A DNA stretch of 42,073 nucleotides from Nitrososphaerota archaeon. GTDB taxonomy: Archaea; Thermoproteota; Nitrososphaeria; Nitrososphaerales; Nitrosopumilaceae. The translations under genes were made by a program, and so were the position numbers. Positions 31,832 to 40,066 of the stretch are shown here, piece after piece (positions within the stretch are counted from its first letter, which is position 1; each line of letters begins with the position of its first letter). Under the pieces are notes generated by a model. The model saw nothing but the letters and a program-made list of their open reading frames with translations, was not told where the DNA came from and made no database searches. Location: positions 1 through 42,073 of the forward strand of contig JACRJT010000016.1 of NCBI GenBank assembly GCA_016215465.1, in the 5' to 3' direction.

Positions 31832-31975
31832 CTACGCTGCCTTTCCTATTCTAAATATGGCAGTAGAACATGAAGGACACGTTCCCTTTGTTGCCGGTTT
31901 TCCATTCTTGAGAGTGACTGGTTTCATACCTGCCATCTCGCGTTTTGCTCTGCACTTTACGCAATAGCCTATCAT
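31832..31975 (-). CDS. DUF5679-type zinc-ribbon protein
   Basis: The frame from ATG 31975 encodes 47 aa: MIGYCVKCRAKREM, a VTLKNGKPATKG middle and CPSCSTAIFRIGK at the end. The YCVKCR...NGKPATKG.CP.C pattern is that of the small DUF5679 zinc ribbons, widespread in archaea, whose function is unknown; nucleic-acid or ribosome association is only a guess. Both CxxC pairs are intact. GTAATAG (31999-32005, minus) lies 24-30 nt upstream. A CACCTAGGTG palindrome (32030-32039) lies further out. Confidence 0.85.
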   Translation of the reverse strand: MIGYCVKCRAKREMAGMKPVTLKNGKPATKGTCPSCSTAIFRIGKAA

Positions 31976-32085
31976 GATGTCCTTAATGGCCAGATCTTCT
32001 ATTACTAGAATGCTGTGAACATTATTTCACACCTAGGTGGACTGCGATCCAATTTTTATGCCGTTTTTACTTATAATGTGACATG

Positions 32086-33366
32086 CTATTCCATCTCGAC
32101 GTCTTTGGTTTCTCTGCTGAGTATGGTTGGCACAATGACGATGACTGCACCGATGATTATGTTTGCACCAAGTGCTAGGGGGATCATGCTTTTCTCAACA
32201 CTTGACATGAGGCTTAGCGCAATCAATGGGGACCAGGAACCAAAAATCAACCCTGCGTTGTATGAAAAACCTGCGGCGCTATTTCTTACCTGTGTTGGAA
32301 ATCTTTCAGAAAAAAATGCTGGTACTGGGCCAGATGCGGTTGACACAACAAAAGCAAACACTACAATGTATGTGAAAACAAGACTCGTTTTGTTTAAAAT
32401 TGCATCTGCAAGAGGTACTGACACTGCGATAGATATGATGGCAAAAATCAGCATTGCTTTTTTTCTTCCTATTCTTTGCGAAATCCAACCTGTAACTATC
32501 ATTCCAATCCAAGATGATGCAGTTGCATAAATCATAATTTTTGCAACGTCACCTTTGCCAAACTCTCCAAACTGCTGCAAGTATGTGGGCAAAATGCTAA
32601 TGGAGCCGTGATACATGTAAACTAGGCCTGTCATTATGGCTGCGCACAAAAAGAACTCTTTTCTGTATTTCTTGCCTAGGACTATGGTTCTTAGGGGCGA
32701 TCTTTCAAGTGCGCCCGACTTGTTTTTTTCAGCCCATAATGGGGACTCATTCATGCTTAGTCTGACAAATAACGCCACAAAGCCGGGAACTATTCCTGTA
32801 AAAAACAAAACCCTCCAACCAATTTCCTCAAACATCTGTCCTGGAAACATCACAGTCGTGATCTCAAAGGCAATCGCTGCTAGCAAAAACCCAAACGAAA
32901 AACCGCTCTGCAAAAACCCTGAGACGAGCCCTCTTTTTTGCTTTGGGATGCTTTCCATTGTTATGACTGCACCACTACCCCACTCCCCACCTGCAAATAT
33001 CCCCTGAATAAGACGAACCATTATGAGCAGAATTGGGGCCATAATTCCTATGGCAGCATATGTTGGCAACAAGCCAATTGCGAATGTGGCAACTGAAAAG
33101 CCAAGAATTGTGATCATCATTGATCTTTTTCTGCCAAACTTGTCCCCGTAAATTCCGAAAATTACAGACCCCAATGGTCTCATTATCAAAGTAATTGTGT
33201 ATGACGCAAATGTTGCCATTATGCTAAAAACTGGATTATCTGATGGAAAAAATAACTGGCTAATGGAGGGAATAACAAGAAGCATCAAAACTATGTCATA
33301 ACCGTCAAGTGACCAACCAAGAAAAGATCCGACGGCGATTTTCTTTTGAGCAGTTGTTAAACTCAA
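32086..33366 (-). CDS. MFS transporter, metabolite:H+ symporter-like
   Basis: This 426-aa, twelve-helix protein shows the MFS motif A (GDKFGRKRSM) after helix 2 and the RLIQGIFAGGEWGSGAV signature of the metabolite:H+ symporter/sugar-porter group after helix 4; a second copy of motif A (SQRIGRKKAM) starts the C-terminal half. Substrates of relatives are carboxylates, osmolytes or aromatic acids; none can be chosen here. The TTG start 33366 has CTAAATAAT (33388-33396, minus) 22-30 nt upstream. It shares a divergent 68-nt spacer with the gene at 33435. Confidence 0.88.
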   Translation of the reverse strand: MSLTTAQKKIAVGSFLGWSLDGYDIVLMLLVIPSISQLFFPSDNPVFSIMATFASYTITLIMRPLGSVIFGIYGDKFGRKRSMMITILGFSVATFAIGLLPTYAAIGIMAPILLIMVRLIQGIFAGGEWGSGAVITMESIPKQKRGLVSGFLQSGFSFGFLLAAIAFEITTVMFPGQMFEEIGWRVLFFTGIVPGFVALFVRLSMNESPLWAEKNKSGALERSPLRTIVLGKKYRKEFFLCAAIMTGLVYMYHGSISILPTYLQQFGEFGKGDVAKIMIYATASSWIGMIVTGWISQRIGRKKAMLIFAIISIAVSVPLADAILNKTSLVFTYIVVFAFVVSTASGPVPAFFSERFPTQVRNSAAGFSYNAGLIFGSWSPLIALSLMSSVEKSMIPLALGANIIIGAVIVIVPTILSRETKDVEME

Positions 33367-33387
33367 CAGGAGATGATGGTATTAACC

Positions 33388-33412
33388 ATTATTTAGTCCT
33401 AGAATTTTTAAC
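33388..33412. promoter_or_regulatory. divergent TATA boxes of the MFS and 191-aa genes
   Basis: CTAAATAAT on the minus strand (33388-33396) and ATTTTTAAC on the plus strand (33404-33412) each lie 22-31 nt before their TTG and GTG starts. They are so close that binding of TBP/TFB to one could hinder the other. Confidence 0.5.
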
Positions 33413-33434
33413 TGACACAAAAAAACCACAATGA

Positions 33435-34010
33435 GTGAAAATTGCATTAATTCTTACATTGACAGGCCTTGCATGTTATTTTGGCCTGGTCCTATTTGTG
33501 ATTCCACAAGAATACTATGATGTTCAGACACTTGATCCTCAACCAAGCTTTACTGCTAAAGTCAGCTCAAACCACATACATCTTGGGGATTCTTTTGACG
33601 TTGTAATTGATTCAAGCAACTCTAATGATGCAGCTGACATACAGATAGTATCAATTTCATTTCCAAACATGACGCAAACTGGAAACCATGTGGAAATTGT
33701 AGGCTATGACTTTACCCAGTCTCCAAGATATATAAAAACTGGAGAGAAAATTGGCTATGACTATTCCGGTGGAACAAAATCCGTTCTGGCACAATATCCA
33801 TCAATTGAGGCATACAGCAGGCCAGTCAATCCTGGCGCTCATCATTCCATTGAATTGAAAGTAACTCCAGATGCCGTGGGTAACTTTACCGTATTTGCAA
33901 AGACTGTTGCAATTCCACATACAAGTGATCATTCTCACTATCCGTATTCTGGAGTAAAGGATCATCAAAATGAATACGTTGAATCCTTTTCTGTAGTGGT
34001 TTCCCAATAA
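33435..34010 (+). CDS. membrane-anchored extracellular beta-protein
   Basis: This 191-aa protein begins with one hydrophobic helix (about 3-20) that is a signal or N-terminal anchor. The rest is beta-rich, with strands such as FTAKVSSNHIHLGDSFDVVIDSS and HHSIELKVTPDAVGNFTVFAKTV, as in a CARDB/Ig-like domain, and three His-rich patches (HTSDHSHYP) that could bind metal. It starts at GTG 33435; an out-of-frame ATG lies at 33431. It is followed 33 nt later by a polytopic membrane protein with its own TATA box. Function is unknown. Confidence 0.65.
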   Translation: MKIALILTLTGLACYFGLVLFVIPQEYYDVQTLDPQPSFTAKVSSNHIHLGDSFDVVIDSSNSNDAADIQIVSISFPNMTQTGNHVEIVGYDFTQSPRYIKTGEKIGYDYSGGTKSVLAQYPSIEAYSRPVNPGAHHSIELKVTPDAVGNFTVFAKTVAIPHTSDHSHYPYSGVKDHQNEYVESFSVVVSQ

Positions 34011-34043
34011 CTTAGATAAACCCAAACGCTGAAATTATGATAA

Positions 34044-35129
34044 TTGAATTACTCCCAAAACGACTATGCGAAAAACTACCGAACATTTTTTCTTGGAAAC
34101 ATTCTAGTAAGTATTGGCATACTGATTGTGACTACGGGTGGCAGCTGGGACATATCGAATCACTTGCTAAATCGGCCTGAAACGTTTTTTGCTCCGCCCC
34201 ACTTTGTCCTTTATTCTGGAGTGATGGTTGCGCTATCTGGGGCAACACTTGTGATGTTGAAAAGATCTGTTGAGCAAATAAAGTCAGAAAATCGCATCTC
34301 AATAAATCTAGTACAAATTGGAATTGCGCTACTCCTTGGGGCAGGACCATTTGATTTTCTCTGGCACTCTAGTTTTGGCTTAGATGGGCTGCTCAGTCCG
34401 CCTCACCTTGTATTGATTTGCGGCATGACATTCTCTAGCATCGGCTCGTTTCTTTCAATTACCAAAAACTCTACACTCTTTGTTCGTAATTCATATCTTG
34501 TCAAAAACGTTCTGACTGTTCTTAGTATAATACCAGTGTGGTTGTCTGTGACTGGCTTGTTCTTCTCGTTTTCATTACCTTTCTCACAAACTGATTATTT
34601 TGATTTTAATCCGAATCCTGTTTTTGGAGCAGTTTTTGCGACAGTCACATTTCCTTTTTTGATTTCAATGATGCTGTATTTGGCATATCTTGTAAATGAC
34701 AGAAAATTTGGTTTTATTTCAACTACTGGCGCTACACTAATCATAATCAACATGATGACTTCGATTATTCCAAATCCTTGGCTTCATCTGACAATTCCGT
34801 TTTATCTGTTTACTATAGTGCCGATAGTTCTCTGTGATTTGATGCTGAAATTATCCAAAAACAAAATGTGCTCCTATTTTGCATCTGGAATTTTTGGAAT
34901 GCTTGGCTATTTCATATATTATCCGCTAATTACCCACATATACAACAAAATAGACACAAACCAGATTGTTTCTGCCAGCATGACATCAAAAATTTACTTT
35001 GAGATGGTTTTGTCAGTTTATCCACTCATCGTGATTCCGTGTATTGTAATGGGGTTAGTCGGTGGGTGGGTCTGTCATAGAATAACCCGTTCTATCAAAC
35101 GTCAAGAGACTAGCTCACAGTTATCTTGA
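34044..35129 (+). CDS. polytopic membrane protein, function unknown
   Basis: This 361-aa protein has about nine hydrophobic helices with little loop sequence. Conserved-looking polar features within the membrane part are GGSWDISNHLLNRPETFFAPPHFVLY and DFLWHSSFGLDGLLSPPHLVL, two similar D-x(n)-H-x(n)-PPHxxL segments suggesting an internal duplication and perhaps a metal or haem site. They resemble nothing I can name. TTG 34044 has TTAGATAAA (34012-34020) 24-32 nt upstream. It overlaps the next gene by 20 nt tail to tail. Confidence 0.7.
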   Translation: MNYSQNDYAKNYRTFFLGNILVSIGILIVTTGGSWDISNHLLNRPETFFAPPHFVLYSGVMVALSGATLVMLKRSVEQIKSENRISINLVQIGIALLLGAGPFDFLWHSSFGLDGLLSPPHLVLICGMTFSSIGSFLSITKNSTLFVRNSYLVKNVLTVLSIIPVWLSVTGLFFSFSLPFSQTDYFDFNPNPVFGAVFATVTFPFLISMMLYLAYLVNDRKFGFISTTGATLIIINMMTSIIPNPWLHLTIPFYLFTIVPIVLCDLMLKLSKNKMCSYFASGIFGMLGYFIYYPLITHIYNKIDTNQIVSASMTSKIYFEMVLSVYPLIVIPCIVMGLVGGWVCHRITRSIKRQETSSQLS

Positions 35130-35535
35130 TCTCTGATTTCACTGCAAGGGCATTTGCGCTTTGTATGCTGTCCCAAAGGAATATCTGGGCAGTATAAGTC
35201 CCAGGTCTGTCTGTAACCCAAGAAAGTGCAGGTGAAAAAGTCTGCTGCGCTTTAAAAGATGCTTTGATCCATGTTAGTTGAACTGGAACATTATTCTGAT
35301 CTAATACCTGAACTATATAGACAAAGTCCTGGTTTTGGCTCTGCATGTTTGTAATGTCTGCTGAAATCTGTACTTGTTGATTCGTGTTGATGTTCTGTGC
35401 AGATGTCTCACCAAACGCGTTTACCAGACGTGCGTTTTTTAATTCGGCACGATTTGTTCCGTCTAGTGCAAAGGCATGCGGAGTTGCGGTTAAAACTAAA
35501 ACACATATGCCAAAAATCAAAATTTTCTCTAGCAC
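35110..35535 (-). CDS. secreted beta-sandwich protein
   Basis: This 141-aa protein starts at GTG 35535 with a clean signal peptide (LEKILIFGICVLVLTATPHAFA). The mature part is a single beta-sandwich of about 115 residues (QVQISADITNMQSQNQDFVYIVQVLD, GTYTAQIFLWDS) with no cysteine, similar to small archaeal CARDB-like surface proteins. No anchor is present. Function is unknown. Confidence 0.65.
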   Translation of the reverse strand: MLEKILIFGICVLVLTATPHAFALDGTNRAELKNARLVNAFGETSAQNINTNQQVQISADITNMQSQNQDFVYIVQVLDQNNVPVQLTWIKASFKAQQTFSPALSWVTDRPGTYTAQIFLWDSIQSANALAVKSEIKITVS

Positions 35536-35605
35536 GCATGAATACTACTCTGTAGGTTACTAAAGAGTTTGCATGCTGGATCCCCAACAAATAAAGAAAA
35601 CTGCC

Positions 35606-36934
35606 TTACGTTAGATCTATTCTGTAATAGTCCCATCTCTCTGGGTCAAACTTGGTTACAAATTCCGCCTTTTCATTACCGTTAACTCGTTTTTGAATTA
35701 CGTCTCTTAGGGCAAAACTTGTCAGATACTTGTAGTTCATAGAATGCGCCTGCATTGTAAAGAGGTGTCTCATTTCACTTCCTCCTCGCAGTCCCCAGTA
35801 ACCCATCTTTAATGCGATTGGCTCCAAAAACACCGTGTTGTTCTTACCGTAATTTTCATCAATTATTTCTGGACGCAGAATGTAGTTTTCTATTGGCCCG
35901 CCTTTTGCAAATCCGATTATCGGGCCGTCTGAACCCCCAAGTCTCAAGGTGTTGAGAATTGTCTTTGTATCCTTCATGGTTCTCTCAAAATGTTCCCTGT
36001 CAAACTGTAATGGCATTGGTAATTCATTGTATATTTCGACTAGCGTTTTTACAAAATCTGAATCATCCCTTATCTTCATTGATTCTATTTTTGGAACTAG
36101 TCTGAGATTTTCGTACAGGTAATCTGATTGGATCTTTATTTCTTGCTGTCGCAAATTCAAAAATCCTGTCACTGTATCCATAAAGTTTTTTCTCATGTGC
36201 TTTGGTAGTGCTCTGAGTACTGTCTCGCACATTTCTGCCTCATCGTTTAACAAATCCTCAAAATACGCCACTGAGCGTTTTACTATGAATGATGGGTGCC
36301 ATGCAAGTGCGTGCGCATTCTTTTTTGCCATGTCCATCGCCTTACCAAAGTCTCCGAGTGCGTACCCGCTCACCCTGTCAATTATTGAGAGCAGCCATCC
36401 TAATTTCATAAAATATTCTTGCATTTGCAGATTGTCTTTTGTGATTGGTGATTCATTAAAACACTCTTGAATTTGTTTTTCTGCACGATCTTTTAGCTTG
36501 CCACCCCACGGGTACGTGGTGCGCAAAATCAGGGCCTTTACGATGTTTAGATCAAGCTCTGCATCGTGACAAAGCTGTTTTACACTGCCGTCATGCGTTA
36601 GAAATCTAATCACGTTGTCTTCGTGTGGCTTGTCTACGCTTTTCTGTGGATCAAAATCATGAAACAGCGCAGCTGCGTAAAGATACTTGAAATCATCAGG
36701 GCGCACGTTGTTTAGTATGCTCTTCCAATTTAGGACGATCATGGAAACGTACGTTACTTCAAGCTCGTGCGTTATGTTGTGATATCCGTAGTAGTCTTTT
36801 CCAAGTCCTTGGGACTCGAAGAGCTTTATGGTATAATCTAACATGCGCGTATAACACGGCTTTTCCAATCCGCATGAAACCGATAGGTTAATGATCTCAT
36901 TTCTCAGAGTCTGTGGATTGGCAAACAATTGCAA
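35606..36934 (-). CDS. HD-domain phosphohydrolase, cyclic-nucleotide phosphodiesterase-like
   Basis: This 442-aa soluble protein has YHN-x3-H (H52, H56) and FHDFDP (H92, D93), the first two metal-binding motifs of the HD superfamily in the exact form seen in class I cyclic-nucleotide phosphodiesterases, and a further Asp-bearing helix (LSIIDRVSGYALGD, about 185-198) as the likely third motif. The C-terminal part (280-442) is a separate alpha/beta region of unknown role. It may hydrolyse a cyclic or linear nucleotide; no cyclase gene is in the window. The TTG start has ATTTAAAAC (36957-36965, minus) 23-31 nt upstream. Confidence 0.78.
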   Translation of the reverse strand: MQLFANPQTLRNEIINLSVSCGLEKPCYTRMLDYTIKLFESQGLGKDYYGYHNITHELEVTYVSMIVLNWKSILNNVRPDDFKYLYAAALFHDFDPQKSVDKPHEDNVIRFLTHDGSVKQLCHDAELDLNIVKALILRTTYPWGGKLKDRAEKQIQECFNESPITKDNLQMQEYFMKLGWLLSIIDRVSGYALGDFGKAMDMAKKNAHALAWHPSFIVKRSVAYFEDLLNDEAEMCETVLRALPKHMRKNFMDTVTGFLNLRQQEIKIQSDYLYENLRLVPKIESMKIRDDSDFVKTLVEIYNELPMPLQFDREHFERTMKDTKTILNTLRLGGSDGPIIGFAKGGPIENYILRPEIIDENYGKNNTVFLEPIALKMGYWGLRGGSEMRHLFTMQAHSMNYKYLTSFALRDVIQKRVNGNEKAEFVTKFDPERWDYYRIDLT

Positions 36935-36956
36935 TAGTCTATCGATAATCCACTCA

Positions 36957-36965
36957 GTTTTAAAT
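36957..36965 (-). promoter_or_regulatory. TATA box of the HD-domain gene
   Basis: ATTTAAAAC on the minus strand lies 23-31 nt before TTG 36934. The rest of the 36935-37158 spacer is AT-rich; besides the palindrome at 36990-37006 it holds a short inverted GCCAG/CTGGC (about 37050-37066), and no gene. Confidence 0.5.
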
Positions 36966-36989
36966 CTGTAGCTAATAATTTAAACAGAT

Positions 36990-37006
36990 TTTGTAAGTTT
37001 TACAAA
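36990..37006. promoter_or_regulatory. palindromic operator-like site upstream of the HD gene
   Basis: TTTGTAA-GTT-TTACAAA is a perfect 7+3+7 inverted repeat, followed by a less perfect TGTAATTTTATACA (37013-37026). It lies about 25 nt upstream of the HD-gene TATA box, where archaeal activators usually bind. Confidence 0.45.
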
Positions 37007-37158
37007 GTATTATGTAATTTTATACAAGAATTTCAAATTAAAATGCCTCGCCAGATCTAGCCTGGCATGTCAAGTATTGTGTTTTTGATTAAGTCAAACA
37101 ACTTGCTATGCCGTGTGAACACACACACAGTATTCTACCAAATGATTTGTAATGTATC

Positions 37159-37386
37159 ATGAGCACAAAACAAACTCAAATCAAAATTAAATCCCCAAAT
37201 AAATCCCAAATCAAATCCAAAATACTGCACCTTCTTGAAGAAGGATCCGACAAAAACAAAATCTATGCAACAATCCAAAATGACTTTGATGTGTCAAAAT
37301 CCGAGGTGAGACTTGCCTGCAAGGAGGTAAAAATCGATCTTATGCTAAAACTAAAGGTCTTGCAGTCTGGCGTGCTTGAGATGTGA
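37159..37386 (+). CDS. small basic protein, possibly helix-turn-helix
   Basis: The 75-aa protein is basic at the N-terminus (KQTQIKIKSPNKSQIKSK) and continues with LLEEGSDKNKIYATIQNDFDVSKSEVRLACKEVK, whose spacing fits a short helix-turn-helix. It may bind nucleic acid. No family is recognised. It is 48 nt before the next plus-strand gene. Confidence 0.6.
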   Translation: MSTKQTQIKIKSPNKSQIKSKILHLLEEGSDKNKIYATIQNDFDVSKSEVRLACKEVKIDLMLKLKVLQSGVLEM

Positions 37387-37434
37387 GTGTCAAATTAGAA
37401 AAATTCAAAACACTAAATTTTTCACTACCTAGAG

Positions 37435-37833
37435 ATGGACGAATCTCAAATACTCTCCTCTGTGATCGAGCAACAAAATAAACTGCACTTTACCATGTTA
37501 GTTGGCGGGATGGCATGTGGAGTAGAGTCATTTGATGTGACGCGCTCACAAACACCTGTGACAAGGCCGACAATGCGCGGCGGAGTGTATTTTTCCAATT
37601 TGGAAGAATTCAAAATCAAGGCAAAATTCTCAGGCACTGCGTTATCGCCAGTCCTTTCTAAAACAATGCTTGGACCAAACACTGATTTTGAAAAGATCAA
37701 ATTTTTGACCGATATGGAATCAAACGGTGCAAAAAAACAACTGGTGCTCTTTGCAAATCTGACAAACTATATACAGCGTGGAGACGGCCTTGAGCTAAAT
37801 CTTGTTGTTGTCGGTGCCGAACTATCCGACTGA
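37435..37833 (+). CDS. conserved-looking soluble protein, function unknown
   Basis: The 132-aa chain alternates strands and short helices (FTMLVGGMACGVESFDV, PTMRGGVYFS, FKIKAKFSG, QLVLFANLTNYIQ, LELNLVVVGAEL), so it is likely a compact beta-rich domain. No catalytic motif stands out. The ATG is well placed. It overlaps the convergent J-protein gene by 12 nt. Confidence 0.65.
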   Translation: MDESQILSSVIEQQNKLHFTMLVGGMACGVESFDVTRSQTPVTRPTMRGGVYFSNLEEFKIKAKFSGTALSPVLSKTMLGPNTDFEKIKFLTDMESNGAKKQLVLFANLTNYIQRGDGLELNLVVVGAELSD

Positions 37834-38427
37834 TGCCTTGTAATATGCATCATATGTTTTTCTTTTTTCCGCATCCGATAAAATCTTGTATGCCTTGCTA
37901 ATCTCTGCCAACCTTTCGGCCGTTTTTTCGTCCTTTGACTTGTCTGGGTGTAGTTCTTTCACAAGCTGCCTGAATCTTGTTTTGATTTCTTTTTGATCTG
38001 CGTCATTAGGCACTCCGAGCATGGCGTAGTAGTCTGGCAGCTTTGATTCTTGCATCTGCCTTCTAAACTCCTCTGCGTCCTTGCTCTTTTTTGTAGATGA
38101 TATAAAATCATCCTCGTCTTCGTTCCAGGGGGAGTGATACTTTTCATAGTCCCTGTTTCGTTTAGACTCCAAATCCTTTTCCTCGTATCCTGTTTTTCTT
38201 CTAAGAATTATGTCGCGTGCAAGATACAGAAACAAACCAACCACTGCAATTGCCATTATTACAAGCGCTAGTCGCACATCTTCTACATTGTAGTATTCTG
38301 AAATTTCTTCTGACCCACGTGGCACTTGGTTGGAATCTGGCTGCTGCGCACTTGCAAATGATGGTGATTCTGAGTATGATTGTAATATTAAAAATGCTGC
38401 AAATATGGATAGGATGAGAAATTTCAT
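37822..38427 (-). CDS. membrane-anchored J-domain (DnaJ-like) protein
   Basis: This 201-aa protein has an N-terminal signal or anchor helix (about 3-22), a short external part, a second membrane helix (about 52-70) and a charged linker (75-130). A C-terminal J domain (about 134-197) follows: YYAMLGVPNDADQKEIKTRFRQL, the HPD tripeptide, and AYKILSDAEKRKTYD. J domains switch on Hsp70 ATPase, so this protein would call DnaK to the inner face of the membrane. It lacks the Gly/Phe and zinc domains of DnaJ. Confidence 0.88.
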   Translation of the reverse strand: MKFLILSIFAAFLILQSYSESPSFASAQQPDSNQVPRGSEEISEYYNVEDVRLALVIMAIAVVGLFLYLARDIILRRKTGYEEKDLESKRNRDYEKYHSPWNEDEDDFISSTKKSKDAEEFRRQMQESKLPDYYAMLGVPNDADQKEIKTRFRQLVKELHPDKSKDEKTAERLAEISKAYKILSDAEKRKTYDAYYKASVG

Positions 38428-38469
38428 TTAAGCCAAGTTGTTTTTAAAATTTTATTAATATTCCGTATC

Positions 38470-38910
38470 CTAAACCAGCCTGAAATCCTCTTTGACTGTG
38501 CTTAAAACTATGTTTGTCACCGTTTTGTCTACATTTGGCTTTGAGGATATGGTCTTGACAAATTTGCTCAACTCCTCCCTGTTTTTGAACTTGGCAACAA
38601 CTACCGTATCTGACTCTCCTGTCACGTCATATACTGCGCAAACGTTCTCAAGGCTGGATAGCTCGTTTTCAATTTCTACCATCTTGCCTTTTTTTGTAAA
38701 AATCTCAATTATTGCTGTAAGATCATAGCCGAGCTTTTCATGGTCTATTATGGCTGTATATCCTTTGACTATCTTTTCTTTTTCCATCTTTTTGATTCTG
38801 GTCAAAATGGTAACCGTGGACATGCCTAGCTTTAAGGCCATCTGCCTTGATGACAACCTTGCATCTACTAGCAGGTTTTTTAGAATTTTTATGTCAGTTT
38901 TGTCCAGCAA
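38470..38910 (-). CDS. Lrp/AsnC-family transcription regulator
   Basis: From TTG 38910 this is 146 aa. It has the classic AsnC N-terminus LDKTDIKILKNLLVDARLSSRQMALKLGMSTVTILTRIKKMEKEKIVKGY (helix-turn-helix) and a RAM ligand domain (about 65-140) with VYDVTGESDTVVVAKFK. Members bind amino acids or other metabolites and act as octamers. The TATA-like TTTAATATTTG (38934-38944, minus) is 24-34 nt before TTG 38910; a longer GTG start (38928) is possible. A 12-bp palindrome lies in the divergent spacer. Confidence 0.88.
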   Translation of the reverse strand: MLDKTDIKILKNLLVDARLSSRQMALKLGMSTVTILTRIKKMEKEKIVKGYTAIIDHEKLGYDLTAIIEIFTKKGKMVEIENELSSLENVCAVYDVTGESDTVVVAKFKNREELSKFVKTISSKPNVDKTVTNIVLSTVKEDFRLV

Positions 38911-38982
38911 TATGACACATAATGACACTTTACAAATATTAAACCTTGTCGTGTTTTTTTGAATATTTTTTTGTTCTGCCTC

Positions 38983-38994
38983 TAATCTAGATTA
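38983..38994. promoter_or_regulatory. 12-bp palindrome between the Lrp gene and the next gene
   Basis: TAATCTAGATTA is a perfect palindrome in the 118-nt divergent spacer, 35-46 nt before ATG 39029 and over or just before a TATA-like GATTAAATT. Archaeal Lrp proteins bind such AT-rich palindromes and commonly regulate neighbours. Confidence 0.45.
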
Positions 38995-39028
38995 AATTCA
39001 TCAATCGCGCATTGTAAACTGTGAAAGC

Positions 39029-39265
39029 ATGATTGAAAAATATTTTGACATTAACCGCCTTTACGGAAAAGTGCTCCGATATTATATAGACAAAAAACAC
39101 TACTCAAAGGAAAAGGCTAATGCCATTGCACAAAAAATCATCCAAAAAGAGCGAAATAGACGAATGTGTAAAAACACCGACTGCAAGCATTTGCTCAACG
39201 ACCACATAAGAAACTATGACTCATGCCTCGTAGAGTCATGCACCTGTGAAAAATTTACTCGTTGA
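39029..39265 (+). CDS. small Cys-rich protein, probable zinc binding
   Basis: This 78-aa protein has a helical N-terminal half (YFDINRLYGKVLRYYIDKKHYSKEKANAIAQKII) and a C-terminal cluster CKNTDCKHLLNDH...CLVESCTCEKF, with five cysteines and two histidines in a zinc-binding arrangement. It could be a regulator partner of the divergent Lrp gene. Function is unknown. The stop overlaps the receiver gene by 11 nt tail to tail. Confidence 0.65.
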   Translation: MIEKYFDINRLYGKVLRYYIDKKHYSKEKANAIAQKIIQKERNRRMCKNTDCKHLLNDHIRNYDSCLVESCTCEKFTR

Positions 39266-39656
39266 GGTCTTCGCCTTCTATTTTTTGCACAAAATCCCTA
39301 AGTGAAAATGGTTTTTGCAAAAAGTCTACCTTTTTCTTGAGCTGCTTCGTGTTGTCGCTTCCAGTCAGCGCATAGGCTGACGCAAATATGATTTTCTGCC
39401 TTGGGTTAGCTTCTAGTATTTCCTCTGCTACCTCTGAGCCTGATTTTTTTGGCATGGATTGATCCAATACCACTACATCAAACGGGTTTTCATCAAGCGA
39501 GTCAAACTCTGTTTTTTTGAGCTCGTTGCGGTATTTTTCCAGGCATTCTGAGCCATCCCTTGTTATCACGACGTTGTGGCCATATTTTCTTAAAATTCTG
39601 TCATACTGAGTTGCCGTAAACTGATTGTCTTCTGCAATGAGTATGTTCAAACTCAT
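39255..39656 (-). CDS. stand-alone CheY-like response regulator
   Basis: This 133-aa receiver domain has the acidic pair E9-D10, the phospho-acceptor D65 (VVLDQSMP), the switch Ser/Ala in FASAY and Lys in LQKPF. No output domain is present, so it works by protein contact. No histidine kinase gene is near. TTAAAAC (39680-39686, minus) lies 24-30 nt before the ATG. Compare the pseudo-receiver at 18349-18729. Confidence 0.88.
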   Translation of the reverse strand: MSLNILIAEDNQFTATQYDRILRKYGHNVVITRDGSECLEKYRNELKKTEFDSLDENPFDVVVLDQSMPKKSGSEVAEEILEANPRQKIIFASAYALTGSDNTKQLKKKVDFLQKPFSLRDFVQKIEGEDLNE

Positions 39657-39759
39657 GCCTATGGTTTTACTGTTTGGCGTTTTAACCCTAGTCTGTTCTA
39701 TTCAAACACACAATGATAACGTAGAAACCTAGTATAGGAAGAATCACAAATGATATTGT

Positions 39760-39987
39760 ATGCCTGATGTACGTGAACTGGTAAAAAAAGGAAAGACCTT
39801 GCTTGTTGAAGGGAACTTTGAAGACGCGCTGGCATATTTTGAGCAAGCCCTCTTGTTAAGCCAAAACGATCCTGACATTTGGAACCAAAAGGGGGCTGCG
39901 CTGCGAAGCCTTGGCAGATACGATGAGGCACTAGAATGTTTTAACAAGTCCCTTGAGATAGACCCTGCTGACAAGTATTCCTCATAA
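39760..39987 (+). CDS. short TPR protein
   Basis: This 75-aa protein has about two tetratricopeptide repeats (GNFEDALAYFEQALLLSQND, GRYDEALECFNKSLEIDPAD), with the usual W/A/G/Y/A/P positions. Such repeats mediate protein contacts. AGTATAGG (39731-39738) lies 22-29 nt before the ATG. It is followed 79 nt later by a longer TPR gene and then a convergent third; the three may be relatives. Confidence 0.8.
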   Translation: MPDVRELVKKGKTLLVEGNFEDALAYFEQALLLSQNDPDIWNQKGAALRSLGRYDEALECFNKSLEIDPADKYSS

Positions 39988-40066
39988 ACGATATTAAGGG
40001 CATGTGTCCTTGCCATTGACAAAAGAATAATTATTATCTCAATCAAACACTTTTGTAAATAAAGAA

